Source: Polytrichum commune (Eukaryota > Streptophyta > Polytrichopsida > Polytrichales > Polytrichaceae). From it: a stretch of DNA of 64,000 nucleotides. Location of the stretch: contig OX485806.1 of assembly GCA_950295325.1 (NCBI GenBank), positions 46,371,169 to 46,435,168 on the forward strand, written 5' to 3'. The notes under the pieces were generated by a model. It did no database searches. It was not told where the DNA came from and saw only the letters and a program-made list of their open reading frames with translations. Made by a program: the position numbers and the translations under genes. Positions 22,603 through 35,424 of this stretch are shown piece by piece (position 1 is the first letter of the stretch; each line of letters starts with the position of its first letter).

Positions 22603-25600
22603 TTTGTTCATGCTTTCGTGATTTTGCATTACCGAAACCAAAAAAAATGCACAATGATTGTCCTTATTTTTTAGTGTTAATATTCAATTAATAATTATTT
22701 ATGGTTACGCAATGTTATAACTATTTAATAAGTGCGTAATATTTATGTAGGTAGATTCTTCAATAAAATAAATATTTAATTCATTAAAAATAAATATTCG
22801 ATTATTTTGATTGTTTTAATTCATGCATGCTTGTATTCATAGTTACAAATTGTTATAATCATTTAAAAAATACGTAATCACAAAGCTTGGAATTTTTTTA
22901 TAAAAAATTAATTAAAATTTAAAATTTCTAAAAAAATTCATTAAATAATTATGTTAACTCATATATAAGACGTTGATGCATTGCGTAACTGTGAATAGTA
23001 ACATACACTAAGGATTAAATATCCATGATTAAGTCGATAATTCTCATAAAATTAAAGCTAAAATAAAAAAATACAAAGTTCTATTAAAAACATCAATAAT
23101 GTTTCATATAATATAGCTAAAAACTTTAGAGTTTATGAATATATGGTAAAATAAAATTTGTATGTATTTTCTAGTCTATATTTTATTAAAAAAATCAAAT
23201 ATTTTTGTAAATTTTTCTCTCAATAACTAAACAAAATGTCTCTTATCTTATTGGTTGCTATGGATGTAGCTTGCTCAAATATTTGTTGTCTAGGTCTGTT
23301 TAAATTGATGTCGATTAATGTTGGATCTTCTAATTGTTCTTTTTCACAATGTTAGTTCTTTTTTAATACGACATAAGTTGTATAAAACAAAACAAACAAC
23401 TATTATTAGAGCTACACATTAGACCCCCACATTCATGTTTTTTAGAATAGACTCTCTATTTTTAAATATTATGAATACATTCTCAATGCGTACTTAACCT
23501 TTGATTATATTTTAGGTATATGCATTTTGATCGACTTGTCTTGTCATTTTTGTAGTGAAATATTTTTATATCCATATCAAAATAAAATAAGAAAAGTCAT
23601 GTTTTATATATGGTGAGATTCGTTGTCTTCCAATTGTGAAAACGTGTTTTTGCTATATTTTTTGCTTTGTGAATTTATTGTAAAATGAAGATTGTTGTAT
23701 GTGTGTCATATCATGAATCTTTCCTGAAGCTCTCATAGATACATCCTTAAAAATCTTTTTGTTCCCACACACATATTGCATTAAGTATACAAATTAAGTA
23801 GCAATGCTACCAAGGTACCCTTTGGGTCCGTGAGTGAGTACAAAGTAAATGTACATAAAATGAAAAATATTACCATTTAATGTAGATAAAGATTCAGCTA
23901 AGCAAAGCTAAAATCTACAAATTTAGTGTCATATACAAAATTTAATCAATTAATTTTAAAAAAAATACAAATTTAAACTAATATCCAAGTTAGACTAATA
24001 CCGGAAAAAAAATGAAAAAATGAAAAAATAGCAAGGGGCCACTTGCCCCCTTGCCAACTAGATGGCGGAAAATTAGAAAGAATTTGAAGGACTTCCATCG
24101 GAGCCACCTCGGTAAGAGGGGTGCAACCTCAACCAAGAAAACCCCTAAGCCCAAAATTTGGGAGGGGGGATTTGAAAGAATGGAACCGGTGGCGGAGGGC
24201 TCCGATCTTTTTGTAAGATGATTTAAAAACCCCCTCTCCCCACATTGCAAAGCCTTTTCTTTCTCCAACATTGGGGCAAAGCCCTACCTCAATGTAATTT
24301 CGTAACAAAACCTCTCCGTCTCCACAACATTTGGACAAAACCCTACCTCCATATAGTTAGGCATAAAACCCATATCTATTTGAAAAATGAGAACAAAGTT
24401 TTATTTTCTTTGTAATTTAGCTTGACAAAGACCTTTTCCTACCTTCTCTTAGTTGGAATGTTTGTTTGTTCACATACAAAGTTTCTTATTTTCTTACTTT
24501 AAGGCATTATAGACCTTGGCAGCTGATGACATAAATGATTAGCTGCCTACCCTCAATTAAGAATTTATTATCCTTGTTAGAGCTATTTTGTAGTTAGCCA
24601 TATCCATTTGTAATTTGTAATTTGGTTGAGATAGCAAAGAACTATGAATTTTCAAAATTATAGTATAAAATAAGGTGTTTATTTGTGTAGCAGCTATTGG
24701 ATTAGACTTGTTGTAAGACAAAAACTTCAATCTAAAAAATTATATTTTTCCAAATAAAGGTCTTCTCTAAATTTCTAAAGCCCTTTAAAATGTAAGATTT
24801 GGTTAAGTTAGAGACAAGATATTAGATATATAGTTTGCAATTACAACTGCCTAGGTGTCAAAAATTAATGTTGGAGTGTTGAGGTGAATAGATAGACCTA
24901 TTTGATATTTTCCTTCATAAAAAACTTTATTATATTTCTAGATTTGTGTTTTATGATGGATTTGATTGAAATATGAATTAAGGAGATTTGTTTTTTGAAG
25001 TTGAATTTGCTCTAGACTTGCAACTCACTGTTTGCACTCAGTGAGGCACTTGAATCCATCTCAGTCTATCTTCCTAAGCACATATTGTTCTCTAATAGAT
25101 CTCCTATATAACTTTCCAAAGGTGTGTAAAAAACCCCAATCCGAGTATTGTTTGTGGTAGTAACTTTGAACACTATAAATGTTTTGCATGTGGTGAAACC
25201 GGATAATGACCGGCACGACCACTCTGCATGTTGTTGGTGGAAATGTGAGATTAATAACCCATGAATCTATTATTATGTTATTGGTCCCATAGATTGGGAG
25301 TTATGGTTCCAATCCATGTTGAATATATAATTGGTTAAACCTCCACATCATCCGTCACCCTAGTCCCATTTAATTGCATTTTGTAGTCCATCCAGTATAA
25401 CACACTTAACTATAAAAACATAAAAAAACATATCGTAAATTTTTCTTGGCGAGATAATCCGAAACAGAATCCTAATTCGGTAGGGTGACACAACCATTTG
25501 GACTGTCATAGTCCGAAGGGTTTGGGTTGTCACTCGACCTACAAGGGACCTGAATGAGGTATTAGGAGGTTATGAGCTAAAGGGTGCACCAACCACGTAA

Positions 25601-26190
25601 GGGGTAATGCCTAATGCATGAATGTAATAAGATAGGATATATGAACAAATTGATTAAGTAAAAAAAATTACATTAAAAGTCAAACCTAAGCCAAGTCCTT
25701 TCTTTTAGGAGATCTAAACACAACTACATAAAAAAATAAGAAGAAATTGAACAGTCGATCAAACTGTCATTATTTCATGAATAGAACTAGGGGTGGTATG
25801 AGTCACATCGATTGGTATGTATTGGTTAGCCATCTCAATTCATAAGTTAGGATTGCCCTGGATCCAAGGTTGGTTCATTTGCGCTTAGACTAGGTCGTAG
25901 GTCTAGGTTAGAACTAGGTGAAAAAATGATTAATAGGTTTTAGAGACAAAATAATAAAAACCAAGGCCTAGCTTTCAAAAATGCTACAAATGCAAATTCA
26001 ATCCCCCTCCAAAAATCTAATTATCCACCTTATATACCTACCATCCCGGTCGGGCAAGGTTCAGCTTGAGCACTTGCAAGTGCATGCCACCCTTATCGAA
26101 GGACTTGTGTGGCACTTCTAGGCTCCTTTAGAGGGGGGTGGTTCAAAAACGCCACACTTTGCATCATGAGAAACTAGAATTTTTGTGTTG
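22603..26190. other. long AT-rich region without recognised genes
   Basis: 22650-25000 is very AT-rich, with only short frames. 23990-24340 has a slightly more GC-rich stretch with two overlapping minus-strand frames that match nothing known. 25440-26190 lies downstream of the gag-like ORF on the minus strand and may be retroelement interior, but no protease or reverse transcriptase motif was seen. Confidence 0.35.
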
Positions 26191-26523
26191 TCAAACCCTT
26201 TTTTCTTTGCCCCACTTGAGTTCTTGATTCATAGAATCCATGATCTCAAACATTTTAAGTTGGAATTTAAATCCAACATCACCACTTTCTAAGTTTTTGA
26301 GTGCATTTGATAGTCTAGCCCCCGAATTTATTTTGAGACTCGGGGTATCATTTTGAAAAGAATTCTCTACTTCCTCCCACATTCCACCATCATCCCCACC
26401 ATTGTCATTAGAATTAATGGCGGTGTCGAAATCCTCATGGACATGATTCTTGTTCCGTTTTGAGCGTCGCAACTTTTTTGAATCCCCGAACTCACCATCG
26501 TCACCCGCATGTCTGGTAGCCAT
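26191..26523 (-). CDS. gag-like N-terminal ORF of an LTR retrotransposon
   Basis: This 110-residue frame starts about 50 bases after a candidate primer-binding site and next to an LTR end, the expected place for gag. It opens with a basic KKLRRSKRNKNH patch (about residues 16-27), followed by acidic/glycine-rich sequence (DNGGDDGG) and a helical-looking tail (about residues 75-105). No zinc knuckle, protease or reverse transcriptase follows, so the element is truncated. The gag assignment rests on position and composition, not on a strong motif. The likely role would be capsid formation of a retroelement. Confidence 0.5.
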   Translation of the reverse strand: MATRHAGDDGEFGDSKKLRRSKRNKNHVHEDFDTAINSNDNGGDDGGMWEEVENSFQNDTPSLKINSGARLSNALKNLESGDVGFKFQLKMFEIMDSMNQELKWGKEKRV

Positions 26524-26557
26524 CTCTCACTAAAAATGCTAGCTCGAAAGCTGAAAC

Positions 26558-26572
26558 CATACTATGATACCA
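26558..26572 (-). other. candidate primer-binding site
   Basis: On the minus strand the LTR end ...GGTTGCAACA is followed by a 2-base gap and then TGGTATCATAGTATGG. This is close to the TGGTATCAGAGC primer-binding site that pairs with plant initiator tRNA-Met. It sets the LTR orientation as minus. Confidence 0.6.
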
Positions 26573-26574
26573 TG

Positions 26575-26906
26575 TGTTGCAACCCTTGCTAGTGTCCCTT
26601 AACTTATCTTGACTACTTCCCAATGTAGCAAGTGTCGGGAGCTTAACATGCACATTCCACACATGTGCATGGTTAGCTCCCCATACCGAGGACCTCCAAG
26701 CTCATGGCTTGGTAATTAACCCTCTTACACAAACATTGGGGATTCTCTCCTTAGTATGTAGCTAATGGTTGGATGTGGACTTCCATGCATGGAAATCCAC
26801 TATTGGGTTGATCATCGCGTTTTCGAAGCAACACGATAACAACCCAGAACATAGTTGCTAAGTATGCTCCGGGTGGGGTCGATCAGCAACGTCCCCTCAC
26901 CCATAT
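26575..26906 (-). mobile_element. partial LTR next to the gag-like ORF
   Basis: About 330 bp, homologous to the plus-strand start of 8730-9699. Read on the minus strand it is the 3' part of an LTR ending ...CTAGCAAGGGTTGCAACA, followed by the primer-binding site and gag. Its other side is replaced by an inverted copy starting at 26907, producing ~300-bp inverted arms. Confidence 0.6.
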
Positions 26907-27842
26907 TATCGCGCACCTCTCCATGAGGAGTTCCCTCAACACCATGGGCACAAGAGGGACCCCGGAGTGACACCCGGGACTTGTGGCGCCATTCGTGAGA
27001 GGGCCCAAATACTCTTAGTGTGGGTGAAGGCCCCGGGCGTTGAGAACGCCTCTCACCCACGGAGACTAAGAGTCGTGAGGGTAAGGCCATAAGCTACTCA
27101 TAGCTCATGGCGGCGGAATTCTAGAATGCTAAGGAACACCTCAATCGGAGGTGCGAGCTAAGAGATATGGCAATTTGAGTGGGGCGATGTCCCGGGACAA
27201 CACCCTGGGACAGCAGTGACCTGGGAGTGGCGCCCGGGATTGCCAAGGTTTGAAGAGCCATAACTTCCTCAATACTTGCCCGAATGGGGCAAGTGAGGAG
27301 TCCATCAGCATCTACACAAAGAGCAAATGACAATAGAGTGCTCGCTTGATAGCATCAGACATTATATGTAGAAGTTATGGTGGTCTGAAGCTGCTGGGGG
27401 GGTTCTGGCCCCAGCGGCTAAGGGAAAATGTCTACTTGGACCCAACCCTTGTCAAGAGACAAAAGGATACTTGACAGTGGGGTAGGGGCCCCGCCCAAAG
27501 TCCTAGAGGTTTGTATGGGTGAGGCAGCTTAGCCGACCGACCTCCCCGGAGCATACTTTGCAATGTGCTCCGGGTAGTTGTAGTGTTGTTTTGGCAACAC
27601 AATGATCAACTCAAGAGTGGACTTCCATGGATGAAAGTTCACCTTAGCCATTGGCTACCTACTAAGGGGAGAGTCCCGAATGCATGTGTAAGAGGGTTTG
27701 GTGACCAAGCTATGAGCTTAAAGGTCCGCAGTTTTGGGAGCTAACCATGCATGTGCGTGGGATGTGCAGGTTAGCGCTCGTGGCACTTGCTAGGTTGGAA
27801 AACGGTCAATCTAAGTTTAAGAAAACTAGCAAGGGTTGCAAT
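26907..27842 (+). mobile_element. LTR copy, family A, head-to-head with the previous one
   Basis: About 935 bp in the opposite orientation to 26575-26906, starting TATCGCGCACC and ending CTAGCAAGGGTTGCAATA. Its last ~290 bp are the reverse complement of 26575-26870, so the pair superficially looks like a 1.27-kb element with long terminal inverted repeats. Confidence 0.6.
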
Positions 27843-28052
27843 ACAAAAGTTGTTTTAAGGGTGCAAAAAATAGGGAGTCTTAAGTGAAAAAACTAAAAAA
27901 AAATTAGGGAAAGTAACCTAGGGCTTAATCCTTGTTAAGGGGCAAAAGTGGTTTAGAGTGAGGGTTGTTTTTGAATTAAATGGGGTTTAAGGTTTAGGGT
28001 TTCGGGGTTAAGTGGCGAGAGGGGTCCGGAGAGTTTCCAGAGTGCCTCGCCA

Positions 28053-28087
<35 letters not shown>

Positions 28088-29930
28088 AGCTGTGGAGTGT
28101 GTGGCCAGAGCGAGGCGGAAACGCAGACAACTTGGGATTCAAGATACAGGGAATTGGGTTGCAGTTGAGAGATTGGCACAAGGCAGCACATGGTTCTTAC
28201 TTCCGTTCCGAACAAGAGGTTCGGAGGAACCAGAAGTGGAGCCTGCAACCAGAGAGTTATTGCTCCACTGGGAGCCTCATTTTCGGCTAAAATGAGTCAT
28301 TTGCAGCCCTCGGAGGATGAAGAAAAATTAATTGTTGTGGCCAGGGAGGCTGCTGACCTCTTGGCTGGAAGCAGACACTCACGTTAGAATGGACATCTCC
28401 GAATCCGGGCGGAGGGAAGAATTTCAGGCAATGTAAGCAGCGGAAGGAGAGGAGGAATTCGGCGAATGCATCAGAGGGGGAGTTCGTAGCATTGTAGAGT
28501 TGCCGCGCATTGAGAGCTGATGCATTCATCTACCTGGGTTCATACACCAGCAGAGTGGAAGGGAGGAGTTGGCTACCAGAGATTTACCGTACAAGCTGGA
28601 CATTGATGAGGGGAATGGCACTCAATTATGTGGTTGGGATTCAACTATTCGATGAAGAGAGGAAGGGGAACGAGTTGTGTTGACGGAATTGAGGTGTTGG
28701 CCACAATGCCGGAGACGGCATACTGAGGTAGACTTTCTCTAAGCCTGCGAGATTCAAGGCTGATGGTTGGCTTGAGATGAAACTTGGCTGCCAGATGGGC
28801 GAGGCCGCTAAACGGAGATTTTGATCGGTGGTAGCTCCTAGACCTCTGGTTAATGGTCAGTATTCGGCGGCATTGAATTCCCACCTGGGAGGATAGATAC
28901 GTGAGTTGAGAAGAAACGCATTGAGCTGTGCAGTAAGGCCGCAGGTGTTATGGCCTGTGGCTGCTAATTCCAGGGCTTGGGACGAGTTATAACGCAGTGC
29001 GGCCGGATGGAAGGGGGTCCAGCAGAGTTGGAGGTTAATCGAAATTGAAGGTCAAGCCGAAAGCATGTTGATTCGAGACTGGAGTAAGGAGCTGGAGGAT
29101 GGTGGAAGTAGGCAGTGTGTAGTTAGTGGTTGAATTGATTAGATGATTTATAGTGAGAAGGGTGGCCAAGCCTAACTGTTAATTAGATGTTGGTGTAAAC
29201 CCAACTTAGGTTAGTGTACTGTGATAGGGTTTAGGGCTTAAGGGTGGCATGTTGAAGAATTAATGAGTGAGTGTGTGTAGTAAAGTTCACTAGGAAGAAA
29301 AGCATTTCTAAATGCTTGTAACGTGGATCATTTGAGTAAAGCTATGTGTGTGACATCTATATTGTGGAGCATTGGGTGCCGAGTTACCATGGCTAAGTAA
29401 GGCCAATCAAGTACATGTAAGCCATAGGCTTCCACCCAGACTACGACGCACAAGGGTGGAGGTTTAGGGCTCAGATATGGGTGGTATGGATTAAGGTTCA
29501 TAATATGATTTGTTATGTGCTAGCATTAAAATACATAGATCTAAAATTGCTCATTTTCATCATTGAATACTTAGTTATATTTTATATGTGGTTTGGTGAG
29601 GATCAAAGAACAAACATTATAAACACACATATTCTAAGGATATTGATCTATAGCTTCAAATATTAATAACAATATTAAATATTTTCATTTAGTGTTATTT
29701 ACAATTTGGAATTACATTTTTATATTTATTTGTATGAACATTGTGGTGGTCATTCAATATTATGTCATTGTTTGATAAATATAATTTTTTGACTTAATTG
29801 ATTGAATCTTATTTCTCAACAATTTCAACGTCCTTTGCATAGTGATGTCTATAGGTGCTACATTAAATGTTAACATGGCATTATTTGTCATTCCTTACAA
29901 ATTCAGTGGAGATTACAAATTTATAGTTGT
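27843..29930. other. non-coding, moderately GC-rich, no gene recognised
   Basis: 28000-29200 is less AT-rich than its surroundings and has overlapping short plus-strand frames without a recognisable domain. The stretch 29400-29480 (GACTACGACGCACAAGGGTGGAGG) resembles the end of the solo LTR near 2945-2975, so it may be an old relative of that retroelement. Confidence 0.35.
28056..28085 (+). repeat. (TC)15 microsatellite
   Basis: A pure dinucleotide run of about 30 bp. Confidence 0.95.
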
Positions 29931-29939
29931 GCAATTACT

Positions 29940-30060
29940 GGGGAGTGCTATCATGTGAGCGGTGAGCAGTGAGCAATGAGCAATGAGCAGTGACATGTGA
30001 GTGGTGAGGAGGGAAAGGATGTTGGTTTTACACACACTTGTATCCTATAACTGTGGATTT
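29940..30060 (+). repeat. left terminal repeat of the outer element
   Basis: It starts GGGGAGTGCTATCATGTGAG, continues with reiterated GTGAGCRGTGAGCAATGAG motifs, and then has ACACACTTGTATCCTA. It closely matches the left end of the inner element (33351-33475) and, inverted, its right end (44145-44268). The matching right end of this outer element was not found. Confidence 0.7.
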
Positions 30061-30499
30061 TTGACATGAAGTATATGAACACTATCCGTGAAAATATAAA
30101 GGGGGATGGAAAAAATTATCTTTATTTTATAAATCTACATTAGTTTGATTATGTGCAAATGCTTAGGTTGTTTCTTAAATTCAAAAGTCAATAGAAGCGG
30201 CCAACACGTTGTTAAATAAATGCTATGCCAGTAGAGGCACCTTAATGGATAAATGATCTCACTTATAAAAAACTTGAAATCCATGAAAACCAAGTTAGTT
30301 TAAAATTTTGAAAACAAAACCCATTTATTGCAATCATCTAACAATCTCCACATTGCATCCAACAAAACTGGTAATTTTTTCAAAATTCTCAAAATCAAAC
30401 CAATTGTCAAATCAAATCAATTATCATATCAAATCAATTATCAAATCAAATTAATTATCAAATCAAATAAAAAAACAACACCAAAACAAATATATTCAT

Positions 30500-33085
30500 A
30501 TACTATGGTCTTTTGTTGCCTCTAGAAAGAATAAAATCTTCAATTGTGACAAAAACCTCCTTGTTCTCGTACGAGGTATGGGTGTGGACATGGATGTTTG
30601 TGCAATAGCAATAGTCTCTGCATATACAAGAAATGCCATTGCTTTCGGAGGGGAGTCTAATGACTCCATCAACTCTGCACTGCAAACACCAATTATCATA
30701 TGAGTGAGAAATGATAAAGAAATGCCAATGAAAAAATGAAAACATTAAAAGAAAATCCAAGGAGAAACTCACGTACTCAAACGAGTTTTTCTAGCCACCT
30801 TTCTGACAAGTTCTTCATCATCCTCCATGACTATGGATTGTGTTGGTGTTTGCAATCTAAAACGTTAAGCAGGCAATGCACAAAGTGGAGCGAGAATGGT
30901 ATTGAAGATTCGGGAGTCTACTTCATATGCAACAAGGTGTCGACCACTCTTCGAACACGCATAAACAGAAGCACCTACAAACACTATTGAAATAGATTTC
31001 AATATATTAGACTCTAAAATAAATTTGAACAAATGCACATAATCGTGTTACAGTTAAGAAAATGAACTTGTTGATGCAGTTACATCCACAACTACTCCGC
31101 CAGGCTTAGTTAATGATTCGATAAACATTTGATGTATGTCTCGATGTTTTTCTTGAGCACCCCGCCACGGCACTGAACCATCCATTAATTGGTCTTTCTC
31201 TGATGTGTAGTTGAAGATAATATCATCATCCTTGACACTAACACCTTCTTTGATGAGGACTTCATCTTGTTAAATAAAATGGCCATGTTACCTTTTTTGG
31301 CTCGGCGGTAAAAAAATATGCAAAAAAATTTTGACTACAAAACCAACAACATTATGGATATTAGTATACGAGTGTTTCTCACGCCAACATTAATTTTTTC
31401 ATGTAAGAAATTTGAAATAATAATCATCTACACATACCTTTGCAAATGCATCCACACCTGAGTATTGATGCATGGAGTTGATGTCTCACCAATCTCTAAT
31501 GAAATTAAATTCGTAAATTGCTGCAAATTTTTGAACATTTTTGGATTCTGACACGAATAAGAGAATGTGTGCATCATCGTGAAGAAAATGGAATGCAAAT
31601 TCCAAAATTGTTTTTATTTCATCACTATCGTGTTTATTCCATTCTGGAATAACAGATGGTGAGACAAGAGGCACGGGAAGTCCTTCAGACAAATCTGCGA
31701 TCAACAAATCGAATCCTCTGTGTGGACATATATCGTTTGAAATTTGTGTTGTACGCACATCATCAAACTGCACTCGCAAACAATAAAACAACATTAGGAA
31801 AAATGATAGCAATCTTATGTGATGATAACAAACTAACAATTAAATATAATTATTAAATCATCAAAGAAAGAATGTAGATGCTCACTTGTTTTACAAAGTC
31901 GTGAGTGAATTGATATCAATCCCAGGATAGAGGTATTTTCCAACAACACTTGAACCAACGATGAAGAAGGCCTTGCAGGTTATTGAACCACAATCAGGAC
32001 TTCTTGTGAGAAGAAGAAAACTTTGTCTACGTTGATAGGTGTAGATATACATGTTGCATCATTGGTGGTTAGATTTGAAGGTGTATGTGGAATATCAACC
32101 TTCTTACCCTTTTTACGTTTTCGGTTGTATGACCACATTTTTTTGCATGGGTTGGAAATCAATATTATTGGTTTCAATTTATCTTGCGATGCATCAAGGG
32201 GCGTACTTCCGATCATAGCCTTACGCTCAGCCTCTTCTTTTGCTGGATAGAAAGCAGCAGACCAATCCACAAACCAAGGACATTCTTGGAGAACATGAAA
32301 ATCTCAAAGTTTCAATTGTGCGGGAGTGTAAATGCAATTTTTGTGGATTTTTTCTATCCAAGCATTTAAGAAAACATGCAAAGAGAGAAATTCTATTGTT
32401 TTTTTTACGAACAATTTCCTTCGCAGATATCTGTATTGAACAATCACACATACTTAGTCTTTGCATTGCAACTAGCAAAATTGTAATGAAGATATTTAAC
32501 AATTTAAATGCGGTTTTAAAGTTCAAATTACATGTATAAAACTCTCTTCATAGCTATCTCTCCGAAAGGAAAGTCCAAAAGCTTGATGCCCTTAAAGAAT
32601 GGAGGTACTGCACGTATTAAAGTGAAGAATGCTTTATCCCAAAGCATAATACGCCATTTCTCAACATAATCAAAGGCCTTCAATATATCATTCCTCCAAT
32701 GCACTTTACCCAATTCTTTGTCAATATTCTCGAATTTTTTTACAACCTCCTCCTCCAACTACACAATGAAAAAAATATTAACATATATAAAATTAATATA
32801 TAAAAATGATAATCGCATTAAGTAATTAAGCATCTACATGTGACATGAAATTGAAATATTATAAAATACCTGAGCCCACACAGATGCTCGAGCAAGAAAT
32901 GAATCCAATTTTTTTTCCTTTACTGGAGAATGTGGGAAATGATTCGCTGCACGCAACATTGGGCTAGGATTCCACCACCTCAACCACCGCATCTTATATG
33001 TGCCATGAACTGCTGATGTAGCAATTTTTAGCAATTTTTTTAATGTCATCTCCGGTTCTGGATTGGAGTTCCAATGGGTATTGAC
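30500..33085 (-). pseudogene. ParB/N4-N6 methyltransferase-like gene, outer copy, 3' half
   Basis: Minus-strand exons align one for one with the inner copy. 33085-32870 ends RASVWAQ at a CAG/GTATTT donor. 32758-32532 contains EKWRIMLWDKAFF. About 32350-31980 holds a linker with KRKKGKK. About 31770-31440 has FDLLIADLSEGLPVP, then FAFHFLHDDAHILLFV. About 31262-31078 has VPWRGAQEK, then ESLTKPGGVVVDVTAST. About 30975-30780 has SGRHLVAYEVDS. About 30690-30500 has VYAETIAIAQTSM. The order (DPPY-position segment, then an FxGxG-like motif I) is that of a beta-class N4/N6 amino-methyltransferase, which would transfer methyl from S-adenosylmethionine to DNA adenine or cytosine. In-frame TGA at 32304 and 31486 replace Trp kept in the inner copy. 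The 5' exons lie at 44376-45558, beyond an inserted element. Confidence 0.65.
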
Positions 33086-33340
33086 CTGGATAAGTATTCA
33101 AATGATGAATATGTATGAAATTTATAAAATTAATGTATGAAATAATGAAAATATGAAGAAAAAAAAATTTAATCATACAAGAACTTAAGTACAAATAAAT
33201 TCAAGTATCTAAGAATCAAAGATGTAAGTATGCAAAAAGTTAAGCACATAAAAAAATAAAAAATAAAAAAATTTAAGTATATATAAAATCAAGCATGCAA
33301 AGTTCAAGTATGCAAGACCTAAATATGCAAATAATAAGTA

Positions 33341-33350
33341 TGTTACAATC
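33341..33350 (+). repeat. target-site duplication, left
   Basis: TGTTACAATC directly precedes the inner element. The same ten bases follow its right end at 44269-44278. Confidence 0.8.
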
Positions 33351-33475
33351 GGAGAGTGTTATCATGTGAGCGGTGAGTAATGAGCGGTGAGTGATGAGTA
33401 GTAACTTGTATACGGTGAGTGATGAAAGATTTTTGGAAATACACGCACTAGTACCCTACATCCGTGGTATTTTAG
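33351..33475 (+). repeat. left terminal repeat of the inner element
   Basis: It starts GGAGAGTGTTATCATGTGAG, then has GAGCGGTGAG/GTGATGAGTAG reiterations, then ACACGCACTAGTACCCTA and CCGTGG. The same order occurs at 29940-30060 and, inverted, at 44145-44268. Confidence 0.75.
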
Positions 33476-34905
33476 CATAAATAATAGCTTAAGGGTTTGA
33501 AAAAAAAAATAATATTGTTGTTGGATTCAACATCCAATTGTAATATCAATGCAAGCACCTTCCAAATATTGCTTTGAACTATATTTCTAAAATTTATGTA
33601 AGTTTGAGAAATGAATTGATGGAGGTAATTAAGTTTTAGGATATAGGGTTCAGGAATAAGAGGAAATTGCTTACACAATTCAATGTTCACTAATGGTGGT
33701 AATTTAAAATGATGAATCCGAACTTTGTCACACATCCAACCAAATAATATCCAATCCAATCATATCCAATCCAATCAAACACATAGTGGATGGTATTGAC
33801 AACTACCTAAATGTCCCTAAACTAATTTAGCTTAATCATTTAGATCATCGCATTGAATCGCCTCATCATCTACATACGGGTTACGAGCAATTCGTGCAGA
33901 CATACGGCGAGGTGTTGGCGTCATTGATCTTGCCATGATTTGAGCAACATTTTCAGCATATACTGGCAAACCATATTTGGAGATGAAGTCATGTTGTTCT
34001 TTTTTCTGCGAAATAAAATCACAAGTGTTAGAGTTCTAGTGCACACATACCAGACATTGGAGGCCAAGTTAGCAAACAATATGGAAAAATAAAAAACTTA
34101 CGTACTCAATCGATTTTTTCTCGCAACCTTCTTAACATGCTCTTCATCGGAAATTGATGGAGGCATTATGTGGCATAAATCCACCTACACTAGTAGTTAG
34201 TAGTGGATCACTTAATGGGGATAGAATGGCATCAAACAATGTAGAATCTTCCTCGTATGCAACTAGATGGCGGCCACTATTTCTGCAAGCATGAATAGAT
34301 GCACCTGCCAATGAAATGTTGCAATGTCAGTTAATTTGCAAAAACCATTGACAACACTATAGTGACTTCATTAAAACACATTGAGAGATGATATAATAGG
34401 TCCTTGAGTAAGAGATAAACCAACCTGTAGATGTGTAAGCATCGAGAACAACCGATGCGGGGGTTGTTAAAGCCTCTATTAAGATTTGCATAGATTTTGA
34501 GTCCTTCTCCCTACCACCTCTCCATGGCACTTTTCCGTTCATGAGTTGAGTGCTCACCGATGTAAGATTGAAAAACACATCCAAGGCCTCCACATCCACC
34601 TCAGTATTTCCGTTTATTTTTTGAAAAACAAACTCCGACTTGGGAGTAGAACGAAGAAACAACATGATGCGGAAACGACGAGTCTATAAATCACAAGAAA
34701 TTTTTTACCGGAGGAATCGATTGCAAAATTGAGGAGAACATTGCAATATAATGAAAAAATAGAAATCAAAGTAATAAATAATAAAGTTTAATGTATACCG
34801 CCAATGACCCCGGGTACGCAATTTCCATATTATACGCAAGGGGCATCGTATTAAAAACGGCTTAGAGGACGGCTTTTGTAAAAATTATATCAAATTAAAA
34901 TGATT

Positions 34906-35042
34906 AAAAAGTTGGGTGAAAACCAAATTAAATAAACTGAGATGAAAAAAAAATTGGGTAAAAACCAAATTAAATAAAATGAGATGAAAAAAAAGTTGGA
35001 TGAAGACCATATTAAATAAATGAGATGAAAAAAAATTGGGTT
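34906..35042 (+). repeat. tandem repeat, about 46-47 bp, three units
   Basis: The units contain GTTGGGTGAAAACCA, AATTAAATAAA and TGAGATGAAAAAAA, repeated three times with minor changes. Confidence 0.7.
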
Positions 35043-35398
35043 GCATATTTATTAAAAAAAACTCCAACGTATATAAACAATTGAAACACCTAGTTTTTTA
35101 ACCTTGTAGAGCGTCTAAGAGGGGTATTCAATGTAGATGTCGGATTAATATTCACAAATGATAGAGGGTTCTTTCAAGGTTTCCCTCTTTTGGAAGGAGT
35201 TGTGGCAATTACAGGTGTAACATATTTTTTCTCCCTATCTCTACCTCCACTACATGAGCCTCTACGCTTCATCTCACAATCCATGTGTTTGTTTAAGTGA
35301 AGAATGACCCTCCCAAACGAGCACAAGCACGCTCCAAAGCGACAACACAAAGGCTCCAAAACCGAACACAAAAGCTTCAAAACGAATATATAGAAGCC

Positions 35399-35424
35399 TC
35401 AAACCCTAAGCCCTAACCCTAAAC
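35399..35424 (+). repeat. short interstitial telomere-like motif
   Basis: It reads AAACCCTAAGCCCTAACCCTAAA: three variants of the plant telomere unit CCCTAAA. Such short boxes are also common near plant transcription starts (telo-box), and the frame at 35290 starts ~110 bp downstream on the minus strand. Confidence 0.6.

Noticed and set aside
26575-27842. A 1.27-kb DNA transposon with ~300-bp terminal inverted repeats
   Set aside because: One arm adjoins a primer-binding site and gag-like ORF, and the other family members are LTR-like without the inverted arm; two head-to-head LTRs explain it better.
28012-28290. 92-residue frame spanning the (TC)15 run
   Set aside because: It encodes Leu-Ser repeats from the microsatellite and has no recognisable domain.
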